From positions 1 to 24,195 of IMG/VR virus record IMGVR_UViG_3300007541_000214: a DNA stretch of 24,195 bases; one strand, 5' to 3'. Each line of letters opens with the position of its first letter. Within the stretch, counting starts at the first letter, position 1. Below are positions 7,753 through 13,409 of the stretch, in pieces. Position numbers and translations under genes: made by a program. Under the pieces are notes generated by a model, which was given only the letters and a program-made list of their open reading frames with translations, was not told where the DNA came from and did not search any database. Source of the DNA: a virus.

Positions 7753-9045
7753 TTAAGCTCCTGTTGGAAGCGGAACCGATGGACTAGCACAAGCTGCACC
7801 AGATTCAGCTCCAGGATCTGTACAATCATTACCACAACCAGCAGCATAACCTTCTAGGAATGCTTTTACTGTAGCAAGATTAGCAGAACCAGCTGCAAAA
7901 ATTAGATCTACTAAGTATTGATCATTATCAAATGTACCTGTTGGATTGTTAAATCTTGGAACATTGTGTAACAAGAACAATCTGTCATAAAGTGCATTTC
8001 TATCAACCAAACCTGCACAACCTACAAGTGCATCACCTTGAGTAATCTCACGGATACGTAGATCAGTTGCAAAATGATTTTGTCTATAAGATTCTGATAA
8101 GATAAAGTCTCTTGCTACTGTTTCACCAAGACCATTTGCTTGACGACCAGCACATTCAACTACTGTACAAATACCTTCAAACTCACATGGGTTACCATTT
8201 AAGTCTGTTTCTGAAGCGTACAATCTTACAGGCTCTTTTTCATAGAAATCACTTGTTTGGAAAGTACAATCTCCAAACTTAGTATCTTCATAAGCACCAA
8301 TAAGAGTAAGACCTGCACATTCACCTTCAGTATGACCCGCAGATGTATAATTATCCCAAGTATCAGCACCTACAGGAAGACCTGTTGATCCTGGTGGGTA
8401 ATATAAATCACCATCTTCAGATGTTACAACTGGAAATACAAATGGAGAAAGAATAGGAGATTCTACAATTTGTTCTGCCCATTGAATCATCATTAATGTT
8501 GAATCTACAGCTACTGGAGCAATAGTTTCATCAGCACAACATCCACCATAAGCAGATACTGTTAAGTATGCTTGATGATTTAACAAACGTAGTGCAGGAG
8601 ATCCTTTAGCATCAATACGTAAATAATAAGTTTCTCCACACAAGAATGTTTTACAACATTCCCCTGTTGCAGGAGGATTAGCTGATGAATAAGAAGTATT
8701 ACCTACATGCAAGATGTAGTTTTGAGCAGCATTTGATAAACCTCGATATATTTTAGAAATATATTTAGGGTTTACTGCTTTAGTTTTGATAGATTCTTGG
8801 TATCCTCCGTGAAAAGGTCCAATCTTATCATTTGGATAAGGAGATCCAACTGCAAGAACAAAGTTACAGCAATCATCTGGAGTAGCATTAGTAATATCTA
8901 AAGCTTCCCAAGTTTTTGCGTTAAATGCTCCAAGTTGTCCAGGGTTAAGAGTAATGTCTACTCCTAAAACATCCCCAGCTTGACCAGCTGATGTTAGACT
9001 ACTAACAATCGCTGATTTTCTAAAAGCGTGATTAAAATAAGCCAT
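7753..9045 (-). CDS. Probable abundant virion structural protein, 430 aa
   Basis: It begins MAYFNHAFRKSAIVSSLTSA, followed by LNPGQLGAFNAKTWEALDI. It carries GPFHGGYQESIKTKAVNPKYIS (about 77-98), YYLRIDAKGSPALRLLNHQAYLT and several Cys pairs (DDCCNF, GECCKTFLC, GGCCAD), plus a Cys-rich C-terminus. I recall proteins with the same MAYFNHAF start and FHGGYQES motif in many uncultured Bacteroidota phages but cannot name a function; a tail, collar or decoration protein is possible. Signs of high expression are the dedicated terminator, an isolated 64-base AT-rich upstream gap, and more C-ending codons than TerL (5 of the first 9 Asn codons are AAC). It is not the MCP, which is clear elsewhere. Confidence 0.75.
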   Translation of the reverse strand: MAYFNHAFRKSAIVSSLTSAGQAGDVLGVDITLNPGQLGAFNAKTWEALDITNATPDDCCNFVLAVGSPYPNDKIGPFHGGYQESIKTKAVNPKYISKIYRGLSNAAQNYILHVGNTSYSSANPPATGECCKTFLCGETYYLRIDAKGSPALRLLNHQAYLTVSAYGGCCADETIAPVAVDSTLMMIQWAEQIVESPILSPFVFPVVTSEDGDLYYPPGSTGLPVGADTWDNYTSAGHTEGECAGLTLIGAYEDTKFGDCTFQTSDFYEKEPVRLYASETDLNGNPCEFEGICTVVECAGRQANGLGETVARDFILSESYRQNHFATDLRIREITQGDALVGCAGLVDRNALYDRLFLLHNVPRFNNPTGTFDNDQYLVDLIFAAGSANLATVKAFLEGYAAGCGNDCTDPGAESGAACASPSVPLPTGA

Positions 9046-9065
9046 TTTTTAAAAATTTAATTAAA

Positions 9066-9086
9066 CAAAAATATAATATAATATAC
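9066..9086 (-). promoter_or_regulatory. Candidate promoter for the 430-aa virion gene
   Basis: The AT-rich gap before the gene reads, on the minus strand, GTATATTAT (9086-9078) and then TATTTTTG (9073-9066), the latter fitting the Bacteroidota -7 consensus TAnnTTTG. No clear -33 TTTG box is present. The leader to the ATG would be about 15-20 bases. Confidence 0.3.
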
Positions 9087-9109
9087 GAAAAAGTTTTTAA
9101 TAAACAAAA

Positions 9110-9619
9110 TTATTTCAAGAAAAGTAATTTATACTTTGCTGAGTTAATTGAGTCTTTAACTAGATCTAAATTATTTACTATCTCAGAGTAAGGTAACATA
9201 CCCTGTAATTTATTTATCATTCCGTACATATCTCTTAAATATGATATGCCGTCAGCCACGGTATCCAATGATCTAGGAGATACTTCTTTATATGATAAAA
9301 TCTTTTCTGCTACACCTTGATATCCTTCTATTAATGTATCGGCATGTTCAGGCATTGCATCATATAGTTCATTTAAAGCTTTATGTGCTGCATATGATCC
9401 AACACCTTGTACTTTTAAATGTAGTTTATGAAAACTAGTTGCAGCATTCATAAGTTCAGTTGCACATGAACTTACCATATTATCTAATGAACTACCGCCT
9501 ACACCTGTATCTTTTACAGGTTCTGCTTTTATTTCATTAGTTTCCATCATTGGTGTCTGAGGTCTACTAATTTTTTTAGCAGGCTCAGTTCTTTTTAACA
9601 TTCTTGATGTAGTTTCCAT
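9110..9619 (-). CDS. Dps/ferritin-like protein in the virion operon, 169 aa
   Basis: After a flexible, charged N-terminus (about 1-45) comes a helical bundle. The segment LHLKVQGVGSYAAHKALNEL with EHADTLIEGYQG resembles the Dps ferroxidase region. H67, H79, N83, D94 and E98 have the same spacing (12, 4, 11, 4) as H51, H63, D67, D78 and E82 of E. coli Dps, with Asn (followed by Glu84) where Dps has Asp67. I recall small Dps-like phage families of unknown function (possibly Pfam DUF5856). Two more helices follow (about 103-168), so the chain is about the size of Dps. It sits between a connector-type gene and a virion gene, two bases after the former. It may be packaged or may protect DNA or bind iron; none of that is shown. 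The fold call is fairly firm, the activity is not. Confidence 0.7.
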   Translation of the reverse strand: METTSRMLKRTEPAKKISRPQTPMMETNEIKAEPVKDTGVGGSSLDNMVSSCATELMNAATSFHKLHLKVQGVGSYAAHKALNELYDAMPEHADTLIEGYQGVAEKILSYKEVSPRSLDTVADGISYLRDMYGMINKLQGMLPYSEIVNNLDLVKDSINSAKYKLLFLK

Positions 9620-9621
9620 AA

Positions 9622-10320
9622 TTAGTTGTTACGTTCTGCAGTTTCTGTACCTCTAGAGAATTGATTACCTGATTCAATATCTCCAGCAATTATACTAGCT
9701 GCTTCATCAATTATTAATTCTATAATGTCATCTTTAAACTCACATTGCACTTCTGTTGTAGTAGCAACTTGAGTATAAGGATCTATGCAATTTAAGATTT
9801 GAATTTTAACAGGTTGTCTGTAATATATAAGGTCTGCTGACTCAATGTCAAATTCCTCATTAGTATATATATTTACTTTATTACCTTTTAAAGTAGCAAA
9901 TGTTTCTGCCCATTCAAAATTTGGTTGTTTAGATTTATCTCTTAAGAGTTGATTAAGGTTTCCTTCTTCTGCAAGATATACTGTCATTCTTCTTTTATCA
10001 CAGCATTCTTTTTTAGCTAAGATATCAACTCTTTTCCATTGTAGATAATCTTCTGGTATTGCACCATCATAATAATACTCTTTGTTGCTAATGCTTAAAG
10101 GATCTGTAACTAAAAGAACTTGTAAGTCATCTTTTCTTCTTGTAGAACCTTCATCACCTTCTTTAGTAAGATTTATACCATGCAACTGTCTTCTAGCCCA
10201 TTCTACTTGAGCTTTATTAAAAGCTTCAACAATTTGCCAGCATTCTATATTATCATAGTCTTGACTATCAAGCTTGTTGAGTCTTTCTTTAATCTTTATG
10301 GTAATAGTACTATTAAGCAT
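9622..10320 (-). CDS. Head-tail connector / tail-tubular-like protein, 232 aa
   Basis: The N-terminal helices (TIKIKERLNKLDSQDYDNIE, CWQIVEAFNKAQVEWARRQLHG) are followed by a mixed beta region with AIPEDYLQWKRVDI (about 78-91), MTVYLAEEGNLNQLL, and KGNKVNIYTNEEFDIESADLIYYRQP (about 145-170). A C-terminal helix (FKDDIIELIIDEAASIIAGD) follows. An early helix pair, an LPEDY-like motif, strand pairs and a final helix ending in an acidic GD(I/L)xxxNQ segment are typical of connector or adaptor proteins of the gp6/gp11/tail-tubular type in podoviruses. I recall this gene as conserved in uncultured Bacteroidota phages. It follows the basic-protein cluster by one base and is followed closely by the Dps-like gene. 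The connector role is inferred. Confidence 0.65.
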   Translation of the reverse strand: MLNSTITIKIKERLNKLDSQDYDNIECWQIVEAFNKAQVEWARRQLHGINLTKEGDEGSTRRKDDLQVLLVTDPLSISNKEYYYDGAIPEDYLQWKRVDILAKKECCDKRRMTVYLAEEGNLNQLLRDKSKQPNFEWAETFATLKGNKVNIYTNEEFDIESADLIYYRQPVKIQILNCIDPYTQVATTTEVQCEFKDDIIELIIDEAASIIAGDIESGNQFSRGTETAERNN

Positions 10321-10491
10321 CTATTTCTTTTTACGGTTTTTAGCAATTTTTTTAAAAGTCTTAGCAAGTGCTTTAGCTTTACCTGTGCAACCTGGTTTAG
10401 TTATAGGAGTGCATTTACCAGCAGTACCACGTCTTTTTATAGATGCGGTAGCTTTCTGTATCCACTTCTTATCTTTCTTTTTAGTTGCCAT
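10321..10491 (-). CDS. 56-residue Lys-rich protein of the small basic cluster
   Basis: An ATG at 10491 overlaps the preceding stop as TAATG and opens a 56-codon frame ending TAG at 10323-10321. The product starts MATKKKDKKWIQKATASIK and contains KRRGTAGKCTPITKPGCTG, then a basic helix ending KNRKKK. I recall the WIQKA...KRRGTxGKCTPITKPGCTG pattern as a recurring tiny protein in aquatic phages and some large DNA viruses, function unknown. The high Lys content and the two Cys suggest nucleic-acid binding, perhaps with metal or disulfide, but that is inference. The one-base overlap and matching codon style support it as real. Confidence 0.8.
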   Translation of the reverse strand: MATKKKDKKWIQKATASIKRRGTAGKCTPITKPGCTGKAKALAKTFKKIAKNRKKK

Positions 10492-10934
10492 TATTTTTTT
10501 CTTTTATTTCTTTTAGCCGCAGTAATAATATCACCTCTAGTAATTTTATTAGGATCTCCATACATAGCTGCTAATTCTCCACCTTTTTTAAGGGATCTTC
10601 CTTGAATAGTTCTTGGATTGTTAGAATACTTAGGCATTGATCCACCACATTTAGCACAGGCTATTCCACCTTTTTTCATACTTGGTCTTAGCCCTTGTTC
10701 TATTTCTTTATTATATTGTTTTCTGGCACTTCCTCTAGATTTACCAGTTTCATCCATAATTTCATTAATAGCTTTTCTTTTTTTTAAACCTTTAGCAATA
10801 GCTTGACCTGCCATACCTGCAAGACCTGCTCCAAAAGCACCAATAGTACCTTTAGGTATAGTTTTTAAAACTGAACCTCCAGGTTGATATTTCATCATTT
10901 TAATATCTCTTTTTGTTTTAATTCTTCTTTCCAT
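10491..10934 (-). CDS. Basic protein with glycine-rich hydrophobic segment, 147 aa
   Basis: The N-terminus is strongly basic (MERRIKTKRDIKMMKYQPGG). A Gly/Ala-rich hydrophobic stretch follows at about 29-49 (GTIGAFGAGLAGMAGQAIAKG) and could insert in membranes. Then come basic helices (KKRKAINEIMDETGKSRG), a Cys pair (CAKC, about 93-96), and a C-terminal KKGGELAAMYGDPNKITRGD followed by AAKRNKRKK. The C-terminal pattern (LKKGG...YNKITRxDIxTAAxxNKxKK) is one I recall at the ends of small phage virion-region proteins. It could be co-ejected DNA-binding or membrane-active material; this is inference. It overlaps the next gene by one base and starts 17 bases after the previous stop. Confidence 0.7.
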   Translation of the reverse strand: MERRIKTKRDIKMMKYQPGGSVLKTIPKGTIGAFGAGLAGMAGQAIAKGLKKRKAINEIMDETGKSRGSARKQYNKEIEQGLRPSMKKGGIACAKCGGSMPKYSNNPRTIQGRSLKKGGELAAMYGDPNKITRGDIITAAKRNKRKK

Positions 10935-10950
10935 GATATATATAATTATG

Positions 10951-11238
10951 TTAACAATTCCATTTACGTAAAGACTTGTTAATCCTAGAGTTAGGATCCT
11001 TAGCAGTCTTTGAACTTGTTAGTTTTTTCTTCATACCTTTCATTCTAGCACAAAAAGATTTTCTTCTTTTAGCATCTTTACTGTCAGGATCAAGTTGTGA
11101 TGGTTTTTTAGTAACAGCAGTCTTTAGTTTACTTCCTGGATTAGCTTTTCTATAAGAAGCAACACCTTTCTTGTTAAGTCCTCCTGATTTAGACTTACCT
11201 TCTTTTCTTTGCCAAGCAGGAGTTTTTTTAGTTGCCAT
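10951..11238 (-). CDS. Small basic phage protein (DUF6321-like), 95 aa
   Basis: It begins MATKKTPAWQRKEGKSKSGG and continues GLNKKGVASYRKANPGSKLKT. The second half has KDAKRRKSFCARMKGMKK and ends SRINKSLRKWNC. The pattern PAWQRKEGK...GGLNxKGxxSYR...RRxSFxARMxGM...SLRxW matches, from memory, a small protein family of phages and marine viruses with no known role (Pfam DUF6321 is my recollection; the call needs a profile search). It is almost entirely basic and polar and probably binds DNA or the negatively charged virion interior, by inference. It begins two bases after the previous stop, in the middle of the basic-gene cluster. Confidence 0.7.
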   Translation of the reverse strand: MATKKTPAWQRKEGKSKSGGLNKKGVASYRKANPGSKLKTAVTKKPSQLDPDSKDAKRRKSFCARMKGMKKKLTSSKTAKDPNSRINKSLRKWNC

Positions 11239-11240
11239 GA

Positions 11241-11495
11241 TTACATCTTTTTACCTGAAGCTATATCATTAAATTCTTTAGCTTTTGCTGCAGCCATTTT
11301 TTTAATATCATTCATTAAGCTCTTATTCTTTTGAATATCAGCAGCTCTTTGTAATGTATTCATAGCAGATTCAACTTCCCATTTTTTCATATCTGCTTTA
11401 CTTCCGCCTAAAATAGAAATACCAACTGAAGAAGATTTCTTAGCTGGTGCTTTTCTAGTTGTTGTCTTTCTAGTTGTTGTTTTTCTAATTGCCAT
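11241..11495 (-). CDS. Small protein with histone-tail-like N-terminus, 84 aa
   Basis: Residues 1-22 (MAIRKTTTRKTTTRKAPAKK and onward) are a Thr/Arg/Lys repeat reminiscent of histone or H1-like tails. Residues about 35-84 form an amphipathic helical part (ADMKKWEVESAMNTLQRAAD, KNKSLMNDIKKMAAAKAKEF). The tail encodes a short repeat (RKTTT twice). Its ATG overlaps the previous stop (TAATG). It matches no family I can name. A DNA-condensing or packaged protein is a reasonable guess from composition, as is an unstructured scaffold helper. Confidence 0.7.
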   Translation of the reverse strand: MAIRKTTTRKTTTRKAPAKKSSSVGISILGGSKADMKKWEVESAMNTLQRAADIQKNKSLMNDIKKMAAAKAKEFNDIASGKKM

Positions 11496-11749
11496 TACTT
11501 TCTTTTTTTAATTGAACTTGTTCTTCTACCCATACCTACTTGTTTCTTTTCTCTAACAGCAGCAGCCTTTTGAGATTTAGATAAAGACCCCCATGTTCTA
11601 GGGGTCTTTTCTGAAACCTTTTTAGTTGGTCTACACTTTTTAGTTTTCTTATTTTCATCAGAACCGCAAGGATTACCTTTTTCATCCTTCCATTTTTCTT
11701 TAAACCACCTTTTAAGTGCAAGACCTTTTGCTGTTTTTCTAACCGCCAT
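11495..11749 (-). CDS. Small basic protein with RWFKEKW motif, 84 aa
   Basis: I chose the ATG at 11749, whose A overlaps the previous stop (TGATG); a GTG one codon upstream is less likely. The product begins MAVRKTAKGLALKRWFKEKW and continues KDEKGNPCGSDENKKTKKCRP and KTPRTWGSLSKSQKAAAVREKKQ. The order RWFKEKW-x-D/E...PCG...KCxPxKxVSxKTPxTWG...KxAxVRxKK is one I recall from small proteins in phages and giant viruses (possibly Pfam DUF5872). No function is known to me. The two Cys at about 29 and 39 may pair or bind metal. The gene contains a strong hairpin (11583-11609). Confidence 0.75.
   Translation of the reverse strand: MAVRKTAKGLALKRWFKEKWKDEKGNPCGSDENKKTKKCRPTKKVSEKTPRTWGSLSKSQKAAAVREKKQVGMGRRTSSIKKRK
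11583..11609 (-). other. Terminator-like hairpin inside a small basic gene
   Basis: AAAGACCCC (11583-11591) and GGGGTCTTT (11601-11609) are a perfect nine-base inverted repeat with a nine-base loop. On the minus strand it is followed by ATCTAAAT rather than a long T run. It covers the codons for KTPRTWGSL in the 84-residue protein. It may be an attenuator, an RNA processing signal, or an effect of coding constraint. Confidence 0.5.
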
Positions 11750-11940
11750 CACCCAATTTTTCCTTTACGTTTTCTACATTTTGCAATGTATCCACTAGCA
11801 TAAGCTGAAGGAAAAACTGCATATTTAGCTTTAGCCTTATGATAACAAGCATCTTTTTTACTACCACCCGTTTTCATTCTTTCTAGATTAGCCTCTCTAA
11901 AGAACTTTAAAACTTTTGTAGGATTTGTAGTATTAGGCAT
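11749..11940 (-). CDS. Small basic protein with PSAYASG motif, 63 aa
   Basis: The 63-residue protein carries GGSKKDACYHKAKAKYAVFP and PSAYASGYIAKCRKRKG. The KKDACYxKxKxKYxVxPSAYASGxxxKCRK signature is one I recall in small proteins across many aquatic phages and some giant viruses, usually without function. The two Cys (about 32 and 55) flank the motif and may coordinate metal or form a disulfide. It starts 6 bases after the previous stop and overlaps the next gene as TGATG. The role is unknown; its composition suggests nucleic-acid binding. Confidence 0.75.
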   Translation of the reverse strand: MPNTTNPTKVLKFFREANLERMKTGGSKKDACYHKAKAKYAVFPSAYASGYIAKCRKRKGKIG

Positions 11941-11946
11941 AACTTA

Positions 11947-12303
11947 TTATTTTCTAATTGCTCCACCTTTTTTCTTAATCTGTCTTGAAGATTTCATTTC
12001 TTTACTAGAAACGCTACCTGTTTTTTTAAAGTCTTTTTTACCTTTTCTAGTAAATGGAATGTATACACCTTTATCATCTGAAGGATTTGCTCCCATAATA
12101 CGATCTATAATTCCTTTACCTTTTCCTGCTTTTCTTTCAGCTGCTTTTTCACTAATATCTTTTCCTCTTACACGTCCTCCCATTTGTGCTTTTGGAAGAG
12201 CTGTTTTAGGTGCTTTAGAAATTCCACCCACTTTACCTTTAGAGCTTTTACTAGCAGAGGTAAGTTTTTTAGACTTGGTCTTTGTTACATTTGAAGTTTT
12301 CAT
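11947..12303 (-). CDS. Lys/Ser-rich basic protein, 118 aa
   Basis: The first gene of the basic cluster. The N-terminal 35 residues are a Lys/Ser/Thr tail (MKTSNVTKTKSKKLTSASKS), followed by KAQMGGRVRGKDISEKAAER, a short less basic part (IIDRIMGANPSDDKGVYIPF), and a basic C-terminus (SRQIKKKGGAIRK). It is probably largely disordered. No family is recognised. It begins 11 bases downstream of the 339-residue gene and the rest of the cluster follows without a gap over 17 bases, so all are likely one transcript. Function unknown; possibly packaged with DNA. Confidence 0.65.
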   Translation of the reverse strand: MKTSNVTKTKSKKLTSASKSSKGKVGGISKAPKTALPKAQMGGRVRGKDISEKAAERKAGKGKGIIDRIMGANPSDDKGVYIPFTRKGKKDFKKTGSVSSKEMKSSRQIKKKGGAIRK

Positions 12304-12314
12304 TTTATTTTAAT

Positions 12315-13334
12315 TTATGTGTTCCAATACTTTTCACAGCTTGCGCTTAAGTCTAAAAGAATATCCTCATTTAAAGGACTCTTTAAAAACTCAACCACAT
12401 CTGATACATTTCTACCTAATAAAGAACCTTTCTTATTATGATAGATATATCCATCAGGCTTAGTTACAATATACTTAAAAAATACTGAATCTCTAACAAT
12501 AGATTTAATTTTTAATGTTTCCATGTCAAGATTAACAGCATCCATAAATTGATTAACTGCTCGTTCTTTATTTGTTTCTGCTCCTTCACCATTAATATGT
12601 CTATCCATATTTTCATATATAATATCTATAGGTGTTGAAGTTTTATATTGCGGGCTGTTTATGTCAACAACTTTTGCAACATAAAATAATTTTTTACTAT
12701 TCTTATCAAATAGTTTTTGTAATTCTGAAAGTGCTTTATTACGCATTTTCTTGTACTGCGTTCTTACTGCAACAGTATCTTCTTCTTTATCTAAATAAAA
12801 CTTAGGTGGTACTGCTTTAGCTTTTGCATCTTCATAGCTTTTAGCAATCATTGAAAACCCTCCAGCCTCTATAGCATACAGCTTAATTAGGTCATATGGA
12901 TTAGTAGTATCTAAATAAACAGGCTCATTACCACATGCTAATGATATCTTGTTCCAAAACTCCATATTATTTGGCTTAAGTAAAGTTACTTTATTCCAAA
13001 AATCTTTATCATCTGGTTCAATAATATTAGCAGCTAAATCTTTTTCTAATTGACAAACTGTTTCTCTAATTTGTTTTACTTTAGCATCTCTTCTTTCAGG
13101 ATCTAGTTTTTTGATCTCTGGTGCAAATTCATTAAGTCCAGTAATATATCTTATAACTCCATTTATTTCTAAGCAAGCTAATTGTTCAAAATGCTTAACT
13201 CCATCAAATAAAGTTATACCATAGTTTTCTAGACCCATGTTAGACATGTCACTATTAAAATAAGGTCTAATAGCAATTTTAGTTTTTTTTGTAACTGAAG
13301 GTGTTGTCTCCACCATTGTGAAATTGTTTTCCAT
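12315..13334 (-). CDS. Conserved protein downstream of the MCP, 339 aa, function unknown
   Basis: After a short tail (1-20) come TKIAIRPYFNSD, MGLENYGITLFDGVKHFEQL, and GVIRYITGLNEFAPEI (about 58-73). Charged helices with LDPERRDAKVKQIRETVCQLEKDLA and a doubled DFWNK/EFWNK motif (about 111-130) follow, then NPYDLIKLYAIEAGGFSMIAKS and a mostly helical C-terminal half. I recall this pattern (KPYF..GLENYG, RYLTGLNEFAPE, FWNK, AIEAGGFS) from crAss-like and related phages, where it follows the MCP, but without an assigned role. A capsid-associated or head-completion factor is plausible from position. It starts past the MCP terminator, so it needs read-through or its own promoter in 13335-13367. 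Confidence 0.75.
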   Translation of the reverse strand: MENNFTMVETTPSVTKKTKIAIRPYFNSDMSNMGLENYGITLFDGVKHFEQLACLEINGVIRYITGLNEFAPEIKKLDPERRDAKVKQIRETVCQLEKDLAANIIEPDDKDFWNKVTLLKPNNMEFWNKISLACGNEPVYLDTTNPYDLIKLYAIEAGGFSMIAKSYEDAKAKAVPPKFYLDKEEDTVAVRTQYKKMRNKALSELQKLFDKNSKKLFYVAKVVDINSPQYKTSTPIDIIYENMDRHINGEGAETNKERAVNQFMDAVNLDMETLKIKSIVRDSVFFKYIVTKPDGYIYHNKKGSLLGRNVSDVVEFLKSPLNEDILLDLSASCEKYWNT

Positions 13335-13367
13335 TTTTTGTTGGTTTTTAGTTAAAATTTAATATTA

Positions 13368-13395
13368 AAAAAGGAGGAGTTTCCCCCTCCTTTTT
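13368..13395 (-). terminator. Intrinsic terminator directly after the MCP gene
   Basis: AAAAAGGAGG (13368-13377) and CCTCCTTTTT (13386-13395) form a ten-base stem with an eight-base loop, 15 bases past the MCP stop. The T-rich arm is on the 3' side on either strand, so it could work in both directions. Placement after the MCP would favour extra MCP transcript. Confidence 0.85.
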
Positions 13396-13409
13396 ATATT
13401 TATGATAGA

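Noticed and set aside
9503-9521. Seven-base inverted repeat ACCTGTA/TACAGGT in the Dps-like gene
   Set aside because: It is short, has no T run on the transcribed strand, and lies in the linker-coding part. It is probably chance.
10180-10605. Plus-strand frames of 141 and 80 codons with hydrophobic, Phe/Leu/Ser-rich products
   Set aside because: They lie antisense to basic, Lys-rich minus-strand genes; reverse complements of AAA/AAG-rich codons give Phe/Leu-rich shadows. No leader or conserved motif was seen.
11536-11721. Minus-strand 61-codon frame within the RWFKEKW protein gene
   Set aside because: It is an out-of-phase shadow of a conserved small basic protein with a coupled start and stop.
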